This document shows positions 1-8,466 of a stretch of 64,000 nt of DNA, in pieces. How positions within the stretch are numbered: position 1 is the first letter of the stretch; each line of letters begins with the position of its first letter. A program made the position numbers and the translations under genes. This stretch comes from Abyssibius sp040880065. GTDB taxonomy: Bacteria; Pseudomonadota; Alphaproteobacteria; Rhodobacterales; Rhodobacteraceae. The notes below the pieces were generated by a model that saw only the letters and a list, made by a program, of their open reading frames with translations, did no database searches and was not told where the DNA came from. The DNA is taken from the NCBI GenBank assembly GCA_040880065.1, contig JBBDJE010000053.1:13896-77895 (forward strand). Direction: 5' to 3'.

Positions 1-806
1 AAGTCGTAGTTTTGGCGCCGCTTCATAACCCCGCCAATCTTGCGGCGATCGATGCAATAGCGACGCGCGCGCCAAACCTGCCCCAGTTTGCCAGCTTTGA
101 TACCGGCTTTCACGCAACTAACTGCCCAGAAGCGAAAACCTATGCGCTGCCATTGGAATGGCGCAACAAAGGCCTGCAACGCTATGGTTTCCATGGTATT
201 TCCTTCAGTGCACTGGTCGATAACCACCCAAAGCCCCTGCCGGATCGTTTGCTGGCCTGCCATCTTGGTAATGGCGCATCGCTCTGCGCAATCAAGAATG
301 GTAAATCCTGCGCCACGACAATGGGGTTTTCGCCCGTTTCCGGCCTGACCATGGGTAGCCGCACGGGCGATATTGATGCGATGGCGGTGCTTGATATTGC
401 CGCGGCCATTGGCGTTGACAAAACCCGTAAACTATTAAACCACAATTCGGGGCTGCGCGCACTTGGTGGCACGAATGATATGCGCAGCCTGCTCGCCTCG
501 CCCCGCCGCGAAGCGAAATTTACCGTTTCGCATTTCATCCATTGGGCTGTTCAGCATGCAGGCGCAATGATCGCGACATTGGGCGGGCTGGACGGGGTGA
601 CATTTACCGGTGGGATTGGTGAACACGCACCCGAAATTCGCGCCGGAATACTTGATGGGCTGGAATGGCTTGGCATTAAGTATGATACTGAACTAAACCA
701 GCGCAATGCCAGCATGCTCCATACCCTAGACAGCGCGGTTCAAGTCTGTATCGTTCCTGCGGATGAAGAACTTCGTATCGCGCAAGACGCGGCCACTTTA
801 CTGTAG
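1..806 (+). CDS. ackA: Acetate kinase, 5' end outside the window
   Basis: The open frame enters from the left edge without a start or a stop and ends with TAG. The visible 267 or so codons correspond to the C-terminal two thirds of an acetate kinase (usual length about 400 residues). Recognisable stretches are LAPLHNPANL, FDTGFH, RYGFHG, HLGNGAS, MGSRTGDID and FTGGIGEHAPEIR, covering substrate- and ATP-binding parts of the ASKHA fold. The enzyme makes ATP and acetate from acetyl phosphate. SoeA starts 7 nt downstream, so the two are probably co-transcribed. In roseobacters ackA follows pta and xsc in sulfonate degradation, where sulfoacetaldehyde is split to acetyl phosphate plus sulfite. That upstream part is inferred, not seen. 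Confidence 0.95.
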   Translation, partial: VVVLAPLHNPANLAAIDAIATRAPNLPQFASFDTGFHATNCPEAKTYALPLEWRNKGLQRYGFHGISFSALVDNHPKPLPDRLLACHLGNGASLCAIKNGKSCATTMGFSPVSGLTMGSRTGDIDAMAVLDIAAAIGVDKTRKLLNHNSGLRALGGTNDMRSLLASPRREAKFTVSHFIHWAVQHAGAMIATLGGLDGVTFTGGIGEHAPEIRAGILDGLEWLGIKYDTELNQRNASMLHTLDSAVQVCIVPADEELRIAQDAATLL

Positions 807-812
807 GGGCTT

Positions 813-3626
813 ATGGCACAACCAACCTTGAACACATCGCCCAAAGTCACCGACGAGATCCGGCAGACCACATGCTATATGTGCGCCTGTCGTTGCGGGA
901 TTAACGTGCATTTGCGCGATGGCAAGGTCAGCTATATCGAAGGCAATCGGGACCATCCGGTAAACAAGGGCGTGCTTTGCGCCAAAGGTTCCGCGGGCAT
1001 TATGCAGCACTATTCACCGGCACGGTTGCAATCGCCAATGCTGCGGGTTGGCGAACGAGGCGAGGGAAAGTTCAAGCCGATCAGTTGGGATGAGGCACTG
1101 GAGCTTGCAACCGCGTGGCTGGCACCGTTGCGTGCTAAAGCGCCAGAAAAGCTGGCTTTTTTCACCGGACGAGACCAAAGCCAAAGCTTTACCGGCTGGT
1201 GGGCGCAAGCCTTTGGCACCCCCAATTACGCGGCGCATGGCGGGTTCTGTTCGGTCAATATGGCGGCGGCTGGCATTTACACAATGGGTGGTGCGTTTTG
1301 GGAGTTTGGCGCACCCGATTGGGACTATACCAAGATATTCATGCTGTTCGGCGTCGCCGAAGATCATGACTCGAACCCCATAAAAATGGGGCTCGGGAAG
1401 CTCAAGCAACGCGGTGCGCGCATTATTGCCGTAAACCCCGTGCGCACCGGCTACAACGCGATTGCCGATGACTGGCTCGGCATTACACCGGGCACTGACG
1501 GACAACTTATTCTGGCGCTGGTGCATTGCCTGTTCAAAGCAAGGAAAATCGACCTGCCCTATTTGCTACGCTACACCAACACGCCGTTTTTGGTAAACCA
1601 GGACGCGCAAAGCGACGAGTTTGGGCTTTTTTTACGCGATGATAACGGCAAGGAACTGGTGTGGAACCGTAACAGCCAATCTGCCGTTGCATGGGACACA
1701 CCTGATGCAAGCCCTGAATTGCAGGGTGATTTAACGGTGAATGATATACCGTGCAAAACCGTGTTTTCACTCATGGCGGCGCGCTATCTGGCCGACGAGT
1801 ATTCGCCCGAAGCTGTTGAGGAATCTTGTGGGATCGCAGCTAAAACCATACGCCGTATTGCGGGCGAGTTGGCGCGCGTCGCTTTTGAAGAAGAGGTTGT
1901 GCTTGACCGGGCATGGACCGATTGGCGCGGCAAAAAGCACGACACAATGGTCGGTCGCCCGGTTGCATTTCATGCGATGCGCGGAATATCTGCGCATTCC
2001 AACGGGTTTCAAACCTGCCGCGCACTGCATATGCTGCAAATTTTGCTTGGCTCGGTGGAAACGCCGGGTGGCTTTCGCTTCAAACCGCCCTACCCCAAAC
2101 CGTTCGAGGCGCATCCAAAACCCCATGCAAAGGCGGTTGCAGGGAAGCCACTTGCCGGGCCGCATCTTGGCTACCCGCGCGGGCCAGAAGACCTGGCCAT
2201 TGATAGTGAAAACAGACCGCTACGCATAGACAAAGCCTTCACATGGGAAAATCCACTATCTGCCCACGGGCTTATGCATATGGTGATTTCGAACGCAGTT
2301 GCGGGTGATCCCTACCAAATTGATACTCTTTTCTTATACATGGCGAACATGGCGTGGAATTCTTCGATGAACACGCGTGAAACTATGGATATGCTGCGAA
2401 AAAAGCGTGCTGATGGCGAATATGCCATCCCGCATATCATTTATTCCGATGCTTACAGCTCGGAAATGGTCGCTTTCGCTGATCTTGTTTTGCCTGATAC
2501 CACCTATCTTGAACGGCACGATTGCATAAGCCTGCTCGACCGGCCCATTGGCGAACCCGACCTGATGGGCGATGCCATTCGCTGGCCGGTTGTTGCCCCC
2601 GATCGTGATGTGCGGGGCTTTCAATCGGTTCTGCTTGACCTTGGCGCAAGGCTCGGCCTGCCCGGCATGGTCGATGACGGTGGTGCGCCCGTTTACAAAA
2701 ACTACGCCGACTATATTCAACGCCATGAACGCCGCCCGGGCATTGGCCCTTTGGCTGGGTTTCGCGGGGACGGTCGGGCAAAAGGGCGTGGCACACCAAA
2801 TGAAGAGCAAATTGATGCCTATATTGAAAATGGCGGGTTTTGGGCCGAGCATATTGCGCCCGAACACGCCTATTTCAAACCGTGGAATCAAGGGTATCAG
2901 GATTGGGCTGTTGAGCGCGGGCTATACGATGTGCAATTGCCCTACACGTTCAACATCTACTTGGAACCATTGCAGAAATTCCGACTTGCCGCGCAAGGAA
3001 AACACGCGCTGAAACCTCCCGAACATATGCGCGACAGGCTGGAACACGCGATGGACCCCTTGCCTTTTTGGTACCCGCCTTTCGGGCAGACGGATGGTTT
3101 TCCGTTACACGCAATTACCCAACGCCCGGCTGCAATGTATCATTCATGGGGCAGCCAGAATGCGTGGCTACGCCAGATTCATGGGCATAACCCGCTTTAT
3201 ATTTCGGCCCCAGTTTGGAACGAACATGGCTTTGGCGACGGTGATTGGGCTAAGTTAAGCTCGCCACATGGTGAAATTACCGTACCAGTCGCGCGCATGG
3301 ATGCGCAAAACAAGCACACATTGTGGACATGGAACGCGATTGGCAAACGGCGAGGCGCCTGGGCCTTGGTTGAGGGTGCATCGGAATCTGACAAAGGTTT
3401 TCTATTAAACCATCTGATCAGCGAGCTACTGCCTCCACAGGCAGATGGGCATCGTTGGGCGAATGTTGACCCGATTACCGGACAGGCCGCGTGGTACGAT
3501 TTGCGCGTGAAAATCGCGAAGGTGCCCGCGCCAAGCGGATTGCGCAGCCAGCCCGACATCGAGCCGCAAACAAGCCCCGTTGCAGCCCCACCAAAAGCCC
3601 TTGCTTACGGAAAGAACTGGATATGA
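813..3626 (+). CDS. soeA: Sulfite dehydrogenase-type molybdopterin oxidoreductase, catalytic subunit SoeA
   Basis: This 937-residue protein belongs to the DMSO reductase family of Mo-bisMGD enzymes. The N-terminal [4Fe-4S] ligands are C21, C24, C28 and C56 (CYMCACRCG and VLCAKGS). The molybdopterin oxidoreductase domain fills the middle and a MGD-binding barrel lies near the C-terminus (LHAITQRPAAMYHSWGSQN). There is no twin-arginine signal, so the subunit should face the cytoplasm, as known for SoeA and unlike PhsA/PsrA. It overlaps the Fe-S subunit gene by 4 nt. The order ackA-soeA-soeB-soeC favours sulfite oxidation to sulfate with electrons passed to quinone. A polysulfide, thiosulfate or tetrathionate reductase-like role is the main alternative. 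Confidence 0.85.
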   Translation: MAQPTLNTSPKVTDEIRQTTCYMCACRCGINVHLRDGKVSYIEGNRDHPVNKGVLCAKGSAGIMQHYSPARLQSPMLRVGERGEGKFKPISWDEALELATAWLAPLRAKAPEKLAFFTGRDQSQSFTGWWAQAFGTPNYAAHGGFCSVNMAAAGIYTMGGAFWEFGAPDWDYTKIFMLFGVAEDHDSNPIKMGLGKLKQRGARIIAVNPVRTGYNAIADDWLGITPGTDGQLILALVHCLFKARKIDLPYLLRYTNTPFLVNQDAQSDEFGLFLRDDNGKELVWNRNSQSAVAWDTPDASPELQGDLTVNDIPCKTVFSLMAARYLADEYSPEAVEESCGIAAKTIRRIAGELARVAFEEEVVLDRAWTDWRGKKHDTMVGRPVAFHAMRGISAHSNGFQTCRALHMLQILLGSVETPGGFRFKPPYPKPFEAHPKPHAKAVAGKPLAGPHLGYPRGPEDLAIDSENRPLRIDKAFTWENPLSAHGLMHMVISNAVAGDPYQIDTLFLYMANMAWNSSMNTRETMDMLRKKRADGEYAIPHIIYSDAYSSEMVAFADLVLPDTTYLERHDCISLLDRPIGEPDLMGDAIRWPVVAPDRDVRGFQSVLLDLGARLGLPGMVDDGGAPVYKNYADYIQRHERRPGIGPLAGFRGDGRAKGRGTPNEEQIDAYIENGGFWAEHIAPEHAYFKPWNQGYQDWAVERGLYDVQLPYTFNIYLEPLQKFRLAAQGKHALKPPEHMRDRLEHAMDPLPFWYPPFGQTDGFPLHAITQRPAAMYHSWGSQNAWLRQIHGHNPLYISAPVWNEHGFGDGDWAKLSSPHGEITVPVARMDAQNKHTLWTWNAIGKRRGAWALVEGASESDKGFLLNHLISELLPPQADGHRWANVDPITGQAAWYDLRVKIAKVPAPSGLRSQPDIEPQTSPVAAPPKALAYGKNWI

Positions 3627-4360
3627 CCACCCTGCCGCAACATACCGAAAAGAAGCTCGGTCTGGTGATTGACCTTGATACATGCGTGGGCTGCCATGCC
3701 TGTGTGATTTCCTGCAAGGAATGGAATACCAGCCAGTATGGCGCGCCACTTTCCGACCAGAACCCTTATGGCGGCGACAATGGCGGCACGTTTCTTAACC
3801 GTGTCCATAGCTATGAAATTACTAAAGAAAATATGGCCAGTCAGGTTGTCCACTTCCCACGATCCTGCCTGCATTGCGAGGATGCGCCCTGTGTCACGGT
3901 TTGCCCGACAGGTGCAAGCTACAAGCGTGTTGAGGATGGTATCGTGCTGGTGAATGAGCCCGACTGCATCGGCTGTGGGCTGTGTGCCTGGGCCTGCCCT
4001 TATGGCGCGCGCGAGATGGATGCCGACGCCGGTGTCATGAAGAAATGCACGCTTTGCGTGGACAGGATTTACAATGAAAACATCCCCGAGATTGACCGTA
4101 TACCTTCATGCGTGCGCACATGTCCAGCCGGTGCGCGGCATTTCGGAGATTTTGCCGACCCGCAGAGTAATGTCTCATTGTTAAGTGATAAACGAAATGG
4201 AGTTGAGCTGATGCCAGAGCTTGGCACAGCGCCTGTAAACCGCTATCTGCCGCCGCGCCCGCGCGACCAGATCGACATTCTCGCCCCGCTCTTGGATACC
4301 GAACCGGCGCAGCCTGGCGGCTTACTCGGCTGGGTCGACCGTATGTTGGAGCGGCTCTGA
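3623..4360 (+). CDS. soeB: Four-cluster ferredoxin subunit SoeB
   Basis: Starting at the ATG of an ATGA overlap with soeA gives a 245-residue protein. Longer upstream extensions of the frame are only the soeA shadow. Four cysteine groups typical of DmsB/NrfC-type subunits are visible: CVGCHACVISC, CLHCEDAPCVTVCP, CIGCGLCAWACP and KKCTLCVDR followed by CVRTCPAGA. Together they would carry four [4Fe-4S] clusters that wire the molybdenum subunit to the membrane quinone site. The stop overlaps the next ATG by one base, indicating translational coupling through the operon. No export signal is present, matching a cytoplasm-facing complex. Confidence 0.9.
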   Translation: MTTLPQHTEKKLGLVIDLDTCVGCHACVISCKEWNTSQYGAPLSDQNPYGGDNGGTFLNRVHSYEITKENMASQVVHFPRSCLHCEDAPCVTVCPTGASYKRVEDGIVLVNEPDCIGCGLCAWACPYGAREMDADAGVMKKCTLCVDRIYNENIPEIDRIPSCVRTCPAGARHFGDFADPQSNVSLLSDKRNGVELMPELGTAPVNRYLPPRPRDQIDILAPLLDTEPAQPGGLLGWVDRMLERL

Positions 4361-5226
4361 TGCATCCTGCAAAATCAATCATCGCATTTACATCATTATC
4401 CGGCCTCGGCTTTGGATTAATGGTGCTGATAGGACTTGGCCTGCCGCAAGTCATGGGGTGGCCTGCGTTGGTTTTCGGGCTGCTTGCGGTTGGGTTGGCC
4501 GGTATCGGGCTACTCGCCTCATTGCTGCATCTTGGCAACCCCCAACGATTCTTGAAAGCGTTTACGCAGTGGCGCACATCGTGGCTAAGCCGCGAAGCGG
4601 TGTTTTCGATGTTCACCATGATGCTTTTTGCGCTTCATATTGGCCTGCTGTTCTTTGGTATACGTCTGATATTTTTAGGCTATCTTGCCTCAGCGCTCGC
4701 TGTTGCGACCATTGTCTGCACCGCAATGATTTACGCACAATTGCGCACCATCCCACGGTGGAACACATGGCTGACCCCCGTTTTGTTTCTTGCTTTCGCG
4801 ATCACCGGTGGCGCTTTGGTTACGGCGCAAATTTATCTGGGACTAGCCGGATCTGCACTCGTGTTGGTGGTGCAAATTGCCCATTGGGCGCGGGGGCGCA
4901 GGGCGCTTGAGCGGTCGGGCAGCACGGCAGGCACGGCAACGGCGCTGGGTGGGTTGGGCACGGTGCGAATGCTTGAATCACCCCATACGGCACGCAATTA
5001 TGTAACTAGTGAAATGGTGAACCATCTTGATGCTGCGCGTGCCAAAAGACTAAAAATCGTGGTGATCACTCTGCTTGTTGCGCAATGCCTGATGCTAGCA
5101 CTACTACCCATAACACATGCGGTTGTAGCTGGAACAATTCTGCTCCATCTCGCAGGCGTGCTTGTCTCGCGGTGGCTGTTTTTTGCGGAATCCGAACATG
5201 TTGTTGGGCTGTATTACAAGGGATAG
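4360..5226 (+). CDS. soeC: DmsC-type membrane anchor SoeC
   Basis: This 288-residue protein is very hydrophobic, with about eight predicted membrane segments spread over its whole length, as in the DmsC family. It contains the sequence LLHLGNPQRFLKAFTQW, which fits the conserved DmsC region after the second helix. It would anchor SoeAB and deliver electrons to quinone. The start overlaps the soeB stop by one base. It is the last gene of the operon. An AT-rich hairpin follows within 35 nt, and the next gene points the other way. Confidence 0.87.
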   Translation: MHPAKSIIAFTSLSGLGFGLMVLIGLGLPQVMGWPALVFGLLAVGLAGIGLLASLLHLGNPQRFLKAFTQWRTSWLSREAVFSMFTMMLFALHIGLLFFGIRLIFLGYLASALAVATIVCTAMIYAQLRTIPRWNTWLTPVLFLAFAITGGALVTAQIYLGLAGSALVLVVQIAHWARGRRALERSGSTAGTATALGGLGTVRMLESPHTARNYVTSEMVNHLDAARAKRLKIVVITLLVAQCLMLALLPITHAVVAGTILLHLAGVLVSRWLFFAESEHVVGLYYKG

Positions 5227-5259
5227 TGCAAATGTGCCAAAATGTTCGTTTCATATATA

Positions 5260-5316
5260 TTTAACGAATATTTTTTGGATTTTTCCAAAACAAAGTTCGT
5301 TAAATCCAATTTTTTA
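5260..5316. terminator. AT-rich hairpin between convergent soeC and PhnD-like gene
   Basis: The arms TTTAACGAA (5260-5268) and TTCGTTAAA (5296-5304) are perfect inverted repeats. Inside them TTTTGGA (5273-5279) pairs with TCCAAAA (5284-5290) around a TTTT loop. A T-run at 5310-5315 follows on the plus strand. This fits a terminator for soeABC that may also work for the opposing gene ending at 5324. Confidence 0.6.
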
Positions 5317-5323
5317 GCGCCGC

Positions 5324-6058
5324 CTACCAAGGTGAATGGCGGTAGTCGTCGCTGCTTCGCCCTACAAAGCCTTGAATTTTCAAAGCCTCGCGAACCCCGC
5401 TTGGCAGCGCCGCAAAAGCCTCCGCCAGACAGGCACGCAACGCCTTGCCATCTTGCCCACTGGCGCAGATCAACGGCAAGCCTGGTGTCGGCTCGGTCAT
5501 CGCGAGCACGCGTAGTTGCTGGCTTTCGTTCATGGTATTTCGCGCCATGCGCCAGCTAACGGCATCAATAGCAACAATGTCGGCACCCCCCGACGCAACT
5601 GCGGTAATAGAGGCAGCATGCGCCCCTGTCAGCTTCATAGCCGCCAGTTCCACCCCCGCCAAACCAACCGCGCGCAGCAACGCTGCATAACCCGATTGCG
5701 AGTTGCGCGCATTTGCGGCGGCTATGGCACCGCCAAACGCAGCCAGGCTGGAACGCGGATCATCATTGCGAACAATGAGCGCCGAGCAGTATTGCCCGGG
5801 CGCACATCCCTCCAAACCATAATCGAGCGCGCCAACCACCTGCACATGCCTGAAAAGTCCCAACCGAAATGGCATAGCGCAGGTTTGGCTAAGCAGCAGG
5901 CTTGGCCGCTTCCAGTGACGGTGTAAATTGGCGGGGCGTGACAGGTGCTTTGGTGGATGGAACCCCGTTTGGCGCAATGCTTCGGCCAGATGCGCCCATA
6001 ATGCATCTGTCGCGGCCCGACAGTGCGGCCAGTCATACATAGGCAGGCTTGCGATCAT
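5324..6058 (-). CDS. PhnD/transferrin-like substrate-binding protein without signal peptide
   Basis: The 244-residue protein resembles PhnD-type phosphate/phosphite/phosphonate-binding proteins (ASLPMYDWP at the N-terminus, then SQTCAMPFR, YCSALIVRNDDPRSSL and ARNSQSGYAALLRAVG). That family normally supplies the periplasmic component of an ABC importer. Here there is no obvious signal peptide and no transporter gene nearby. The start overlaps the end of the upstream desaturase gene by 4 nt, so the two form a coupled pair. The ligand is unknown. It may be a cytoplasmic ligand-sensing variant rather than a transporter part. Confidence 0.7.
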   Translation of the reverse strand: MIASLPMYDWPHCRAATDALWAHLAEALRQTGFHPPKHLSRPANLHRHWKRPSLLLSQTCAMPFRLGLFRHVQVVGALDYGLEGCAPGQYCSALIVRNDDPRSSLAAFGGAIAAANARNSQSGYAALLRAVGLAGVELAAMKLTGAHAASITAVASGGADIVAIDAVSWRMARNTMNESQQLRVLAMTEPTPGLPLICASGQDGKALRACLAEAFAALPSGVREALKIQGFVGRSSDDYRHSPW

Positions 6059-6951
6059 TCGTGACGCAGCGGGTGTGGCACGGGCTCTTTGCGGCGCAGC
6101 GCATAGTTGCGAAAGACCTGCGCATAGGATTTGTAGGTATAGCCATGGTTTCGCCGCAGAAAATGTGTGCGGTTTTCGGCATAAACCTCGGGCAGTTCGT
6201 ACCAGGCCAGCTTGGGGTGCGCATGGTGGACAGCGTGCAGGTTGTTGTTCAGGAACAACCAGGCTAACGGCCCGCGATCTTCAATGATCACCGTGCGCCC
6301 GGAAGCGCGCAAATGCGCCTGATGCTCTAGAAATGTGCGTATTTTCAGAACGGACAGGCCAAAATATGTGGCGAGAATATAGCCCGGCAGTGACACATGG
6401 CCAAAACGCAAAACCAAGGCTACCAACCCGGCTGACAGCACAAAATGAACAAGCCAAACCCGCAATATCGCGCGGTTCCCCGAAAAAATCTCGCGCCAGT
6501 CATTTCGCATGAAGGCGAATTGTGAAACCAGCGGCCCGATCAGCATGCGCCCAAACAAAGTATTGTTGAACATCAGCACAAGGCGCAAAAGGCGCGGCAA
6601 TCGCGCCCATACGGGCGGGTCCATATAGGCGCTTTCTGGGTCGTCATAAGGGTCGGTCAGGTTGGAATCGAGGTGGTGATGAAGGTGCTGATCACGAAAT
6701 CGTTCGTAAGGAATGAACAGGCCAAGAGGGAGATAGACCAGCGCCGCAGACCAAAAGCGCGACGGCAGCGGATGGCCGTGAATAACCTCGTGTTGCAATG
6801 ATGAGTGAAGCGTCAGCAGCGGGATCAGAAGCAAAACCGACAGCCATACAGGCAGCGGAAGCACAAAAACAAGCAATGCCCAAAGGCTATAACACCCTGC
6901 AATAATAGCCAGCGTCAGCCATTCGACACCTCGGCGCCGGTTTTTGTTCAT
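6055..6951 (-). CDS. Membrane fatty acid desaturase
   Basis: This 298-residue integral membrane protein carries the three histidine clusters of the di-iron desaturase superfamily: HEVIHGH (54-60), HLHHH (89-93) and HAVHHAH near residue 240. Hydrophobic segments lie at about 12-48, 64-82 and in the 165-200 region. It would use O2 and an electron donor to introduce a double bond in an acyl chain or related lipid. It is first in a two-gene operon with the PhnD-like gene. The substrate cannot be read from the sequence. Beta-carotene hydroxylase-like or other lipid hydroxylase activity is possible. Confidence 0.82.
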   Translation of the reverse strand: MNKNRRRGVEWLTLAIIAGCYSLWALLVFVLPLPVWLSVLLLIPLLTLHSSLQHEVIHGHPLPSRFWSAALVYLPLGLFIPYERFRDQHLHHHLDSNLTDPYDDPESAYMDPPVWARLPRLLRLVLMFNNTLFGRMLIGPLVSQFAFMRNDWREIFSGNRAILRVWLVHFVLSAGLVALVLRFGHVSLPGYILATYFGLSVLKIRTFLEHQAHLRASGRTVIIEDRGPLAWLFLNNNLHAVHHAHPKLAWYELPEVYAENRTHFLRRNHGYTYKSYAQVFRNYALRRKEPVPHPLRHE

Positions 6952-7113
6952 ATAACCTCGTTGAAAACTTTGGCATAGTTAACGCCAGATCACGAAAAAT
7001 TGCAATCAAAACTCTCGCAGAGATGTGAGTAGAGTTGTGGTGCGTTTCGCTGCCATTTGGCGTAAATTAAACCCAGACACATATAACCGGTCAACCAAAT
7101 GAAAGGGTCAACC

Positions 7114-7587
7114 ATGAAACGCCGTTACTTCCTTGGGGCATCTGCCCTAGCTGGCACCGCAGCAATTCTCGGCCTGCCAATACGGGCATCCGACGGGGTA
7201 TTTGAAATAACCCTCACCGAAGCGGAATGGCGCGCACGCCTAACGCCCGAACAGTTCGCTGTGCTGCGCGAAGAAGCAACCGAGCGTGCCTTCACCAGCC
7301 CCCTGCTCGATGAGCATCGCGCTGGCACCTTCCACTGCGCGGGCTGCGAATTGCCGCTCTATGATGCGGCCACCAAATATGATAGCCGCACCGGCTGGCC
7401 GAGCTTTTGGGATACCTTGCCAAATGCTGTCGGCTATAAAGAAGACAATACGCTGTTTACACGCCGCACTGAAGAACACTGCATTCGCTGCGGCGGGCAT
7501 TTGGGCCATGTCTTCGACGATGGGCCCGCGCCGACTGGCAAGCGCCATTGCATCAACGGCCTCGCGCTTACCTTTGCAGCAGCTTAA
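7114..7587 (+). CDS. msrB: Peptide-methionine (R)-S-oxide reductase with Tat-type signal
   Basis: I chose ATG 7114 because AAAGGG lies 6 nt upstream. An in-frame ATG at 7099 would overlap that site. The 157-residue product begins with KRRYFLGAS and a hydrophobic stretch ending near RASDG, a twin-arginine-like export signal. The MsrB domain follows, with zinc-binding pairs CAGC and CIRC, the GWPSF motif, GHVFDDGP and the catalytic cysteine in RHCINGLAL. It reduces methionine-R-sulfoxide in proteins, here probably in the periplasm. It is a single gene, convergent with the carnitine cluster. Confidence 0.92.
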   Translation: MKRRYFLGASALAGTAAILGLPIRASDGVFEITLTEAEWRARLTPEQFAVLREEATERAFTSPLLDEHRAGTFHCAGCELPLYDAATKYDSRTGWPSFWDTLPNAVGYKEDNTLFTRRTEEHCIRCGGHLGHVFDDGPAPTGKRHCINGLALTFAAA

Positions 7588-7598
7588 CGCCACAGCGC

Positions 7599-7640
7599 GG
7601 CGCGGGCGCAAGGTTGCAAATTTTGCACCCTTGCCGCGCC
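7599..7640. terminator. GC-rich stem-loop between msrB and caiD
   Basis: GGCGCGG (7599-7605) pairs with CCGCGCC (7634-7640), CAAGG (7609-7613) with CCTTG (7629-7633) and TGCAAA (7615-7620) with TTTGCA (7622-7627). It lies between two convergent genes and could end transcripts from both sides. There is no T-run, so the terminator role is inferred from position. Confidence 0.4.
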
Positions 7641-7680
7641 GCCACCAAGCCGCCACCGGACCGCGACCAGCATGCTGCCC

Positions 7681-8466
7681 TTAACGCCCCCGCCAGACGG
7701 GGTCGCGTTTCTCGGCAAAGGCGCGCGCGCCTTCCAACTGGTCTTCTGAACCATATAGCCGGTCTACGGTGGCAAACTGCCGCTTTGAAATGCGGTTGAG
7801 CGCGTCTTGAAACTTCATATCTTCAGCCTCACGCACCACTTCCTTGATGGCGGCATAAACCAGCGGCGGCCCGCTTTCCAGCATGCGGGCGAGGTCCCAA
7901 GCCTTGGGCAGCAAATCCTCTCGGCTTGTGATTTCCTTCAGTATCCCCCAGCGCAAAGCCTCTTTTGCATCAAACCAGCGCCCTGTCAGCAGCAGATCCA
8001 TCGCCACATGGTAGGGAATGCGCTTTGGCAGCTTGATGCTGGCCGCATCGGCCACCGTGCCCGAGCGGATTTCGGGCAGCGCGAAGCTTGCCGTATCGGC
8101 GGCCAGAATAAGGTCGCAGCTTAACGCCAGTTCCAGCCCGCCGCCGCAGCAAATGCCATTGACTGCGGCAATCACCGGTTTGTTCAGATTGCCAAGCTCC
8201 TGTAGCCCGCCAAAGCCGCCTATGCCGTAATCGCCATCCACGGCATCGCCGGTGGCGGCGGCCTTCAAATCCCAACCGGGGCAGAAAAACTTTTCACCCT
8301 CGGCGCGCAAAATAGCCACGCGAAGGTCGGGATCATCGCGGAACGCCATGAAAACCTCACCCATGAGGCGGCTGGTCTGCAAATCAATCGCATTGGCTTT
8401 GGGGCGATCGAGCGTCACCTCCAGAATGCCGCCTTCGCGCCGAGTTTTGATTGGTGAATCGCTCAT
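7681..8466 (-). CDS. caiD: Carnitinyl-CoA dehydratase (crotonobetainyl-CoA hydratase)
   Basis: The start is the ATG that overlaps the TGA of the upstream synthetase gene, giving 261 residues, the size of E. coli CaiD. The crotonase fold is complete. The N-terminal region (ILEVTLDRPKANAID, GEKFF, PGWDLKAAA) and the C-terminus (LAFAEKRDPVW-like end FAEKRDPVWRGR) follow CaiD closely. E112 and E132 match the two conserved catalytic glutamates of CaiD. The enzyme interconverts crotonobetainyl-CoA and L-carnitinyl-CoA. It lies at the downstream end of a carnitine-type cluster, which supports this role over a general enoyl-CoA hydratase. Confidence 0.85.
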   Translation of the reverse strand: MSDSPIKTRREGGILEVTLDRPKANAIDLQTSRLMGEVFMAFRDDPDLRVAILRAEGEKFFCPGWDLKAAATGDAVDGDYGIGGFGGLQELGNLNKPVIAAVNGICCGGGLELALSCDLILAADTASFALPEIRSGTVADAASIKLPKRIPYHVAMDLLLTGRWFDAKEALRWGILKEITSREDLLPKAWDLARMLESGPPLVYAAIKEVVREAEDMKFQDALNRISKRQFATVDRLYGSEDQLEGARAFAEKRDPVWRGR

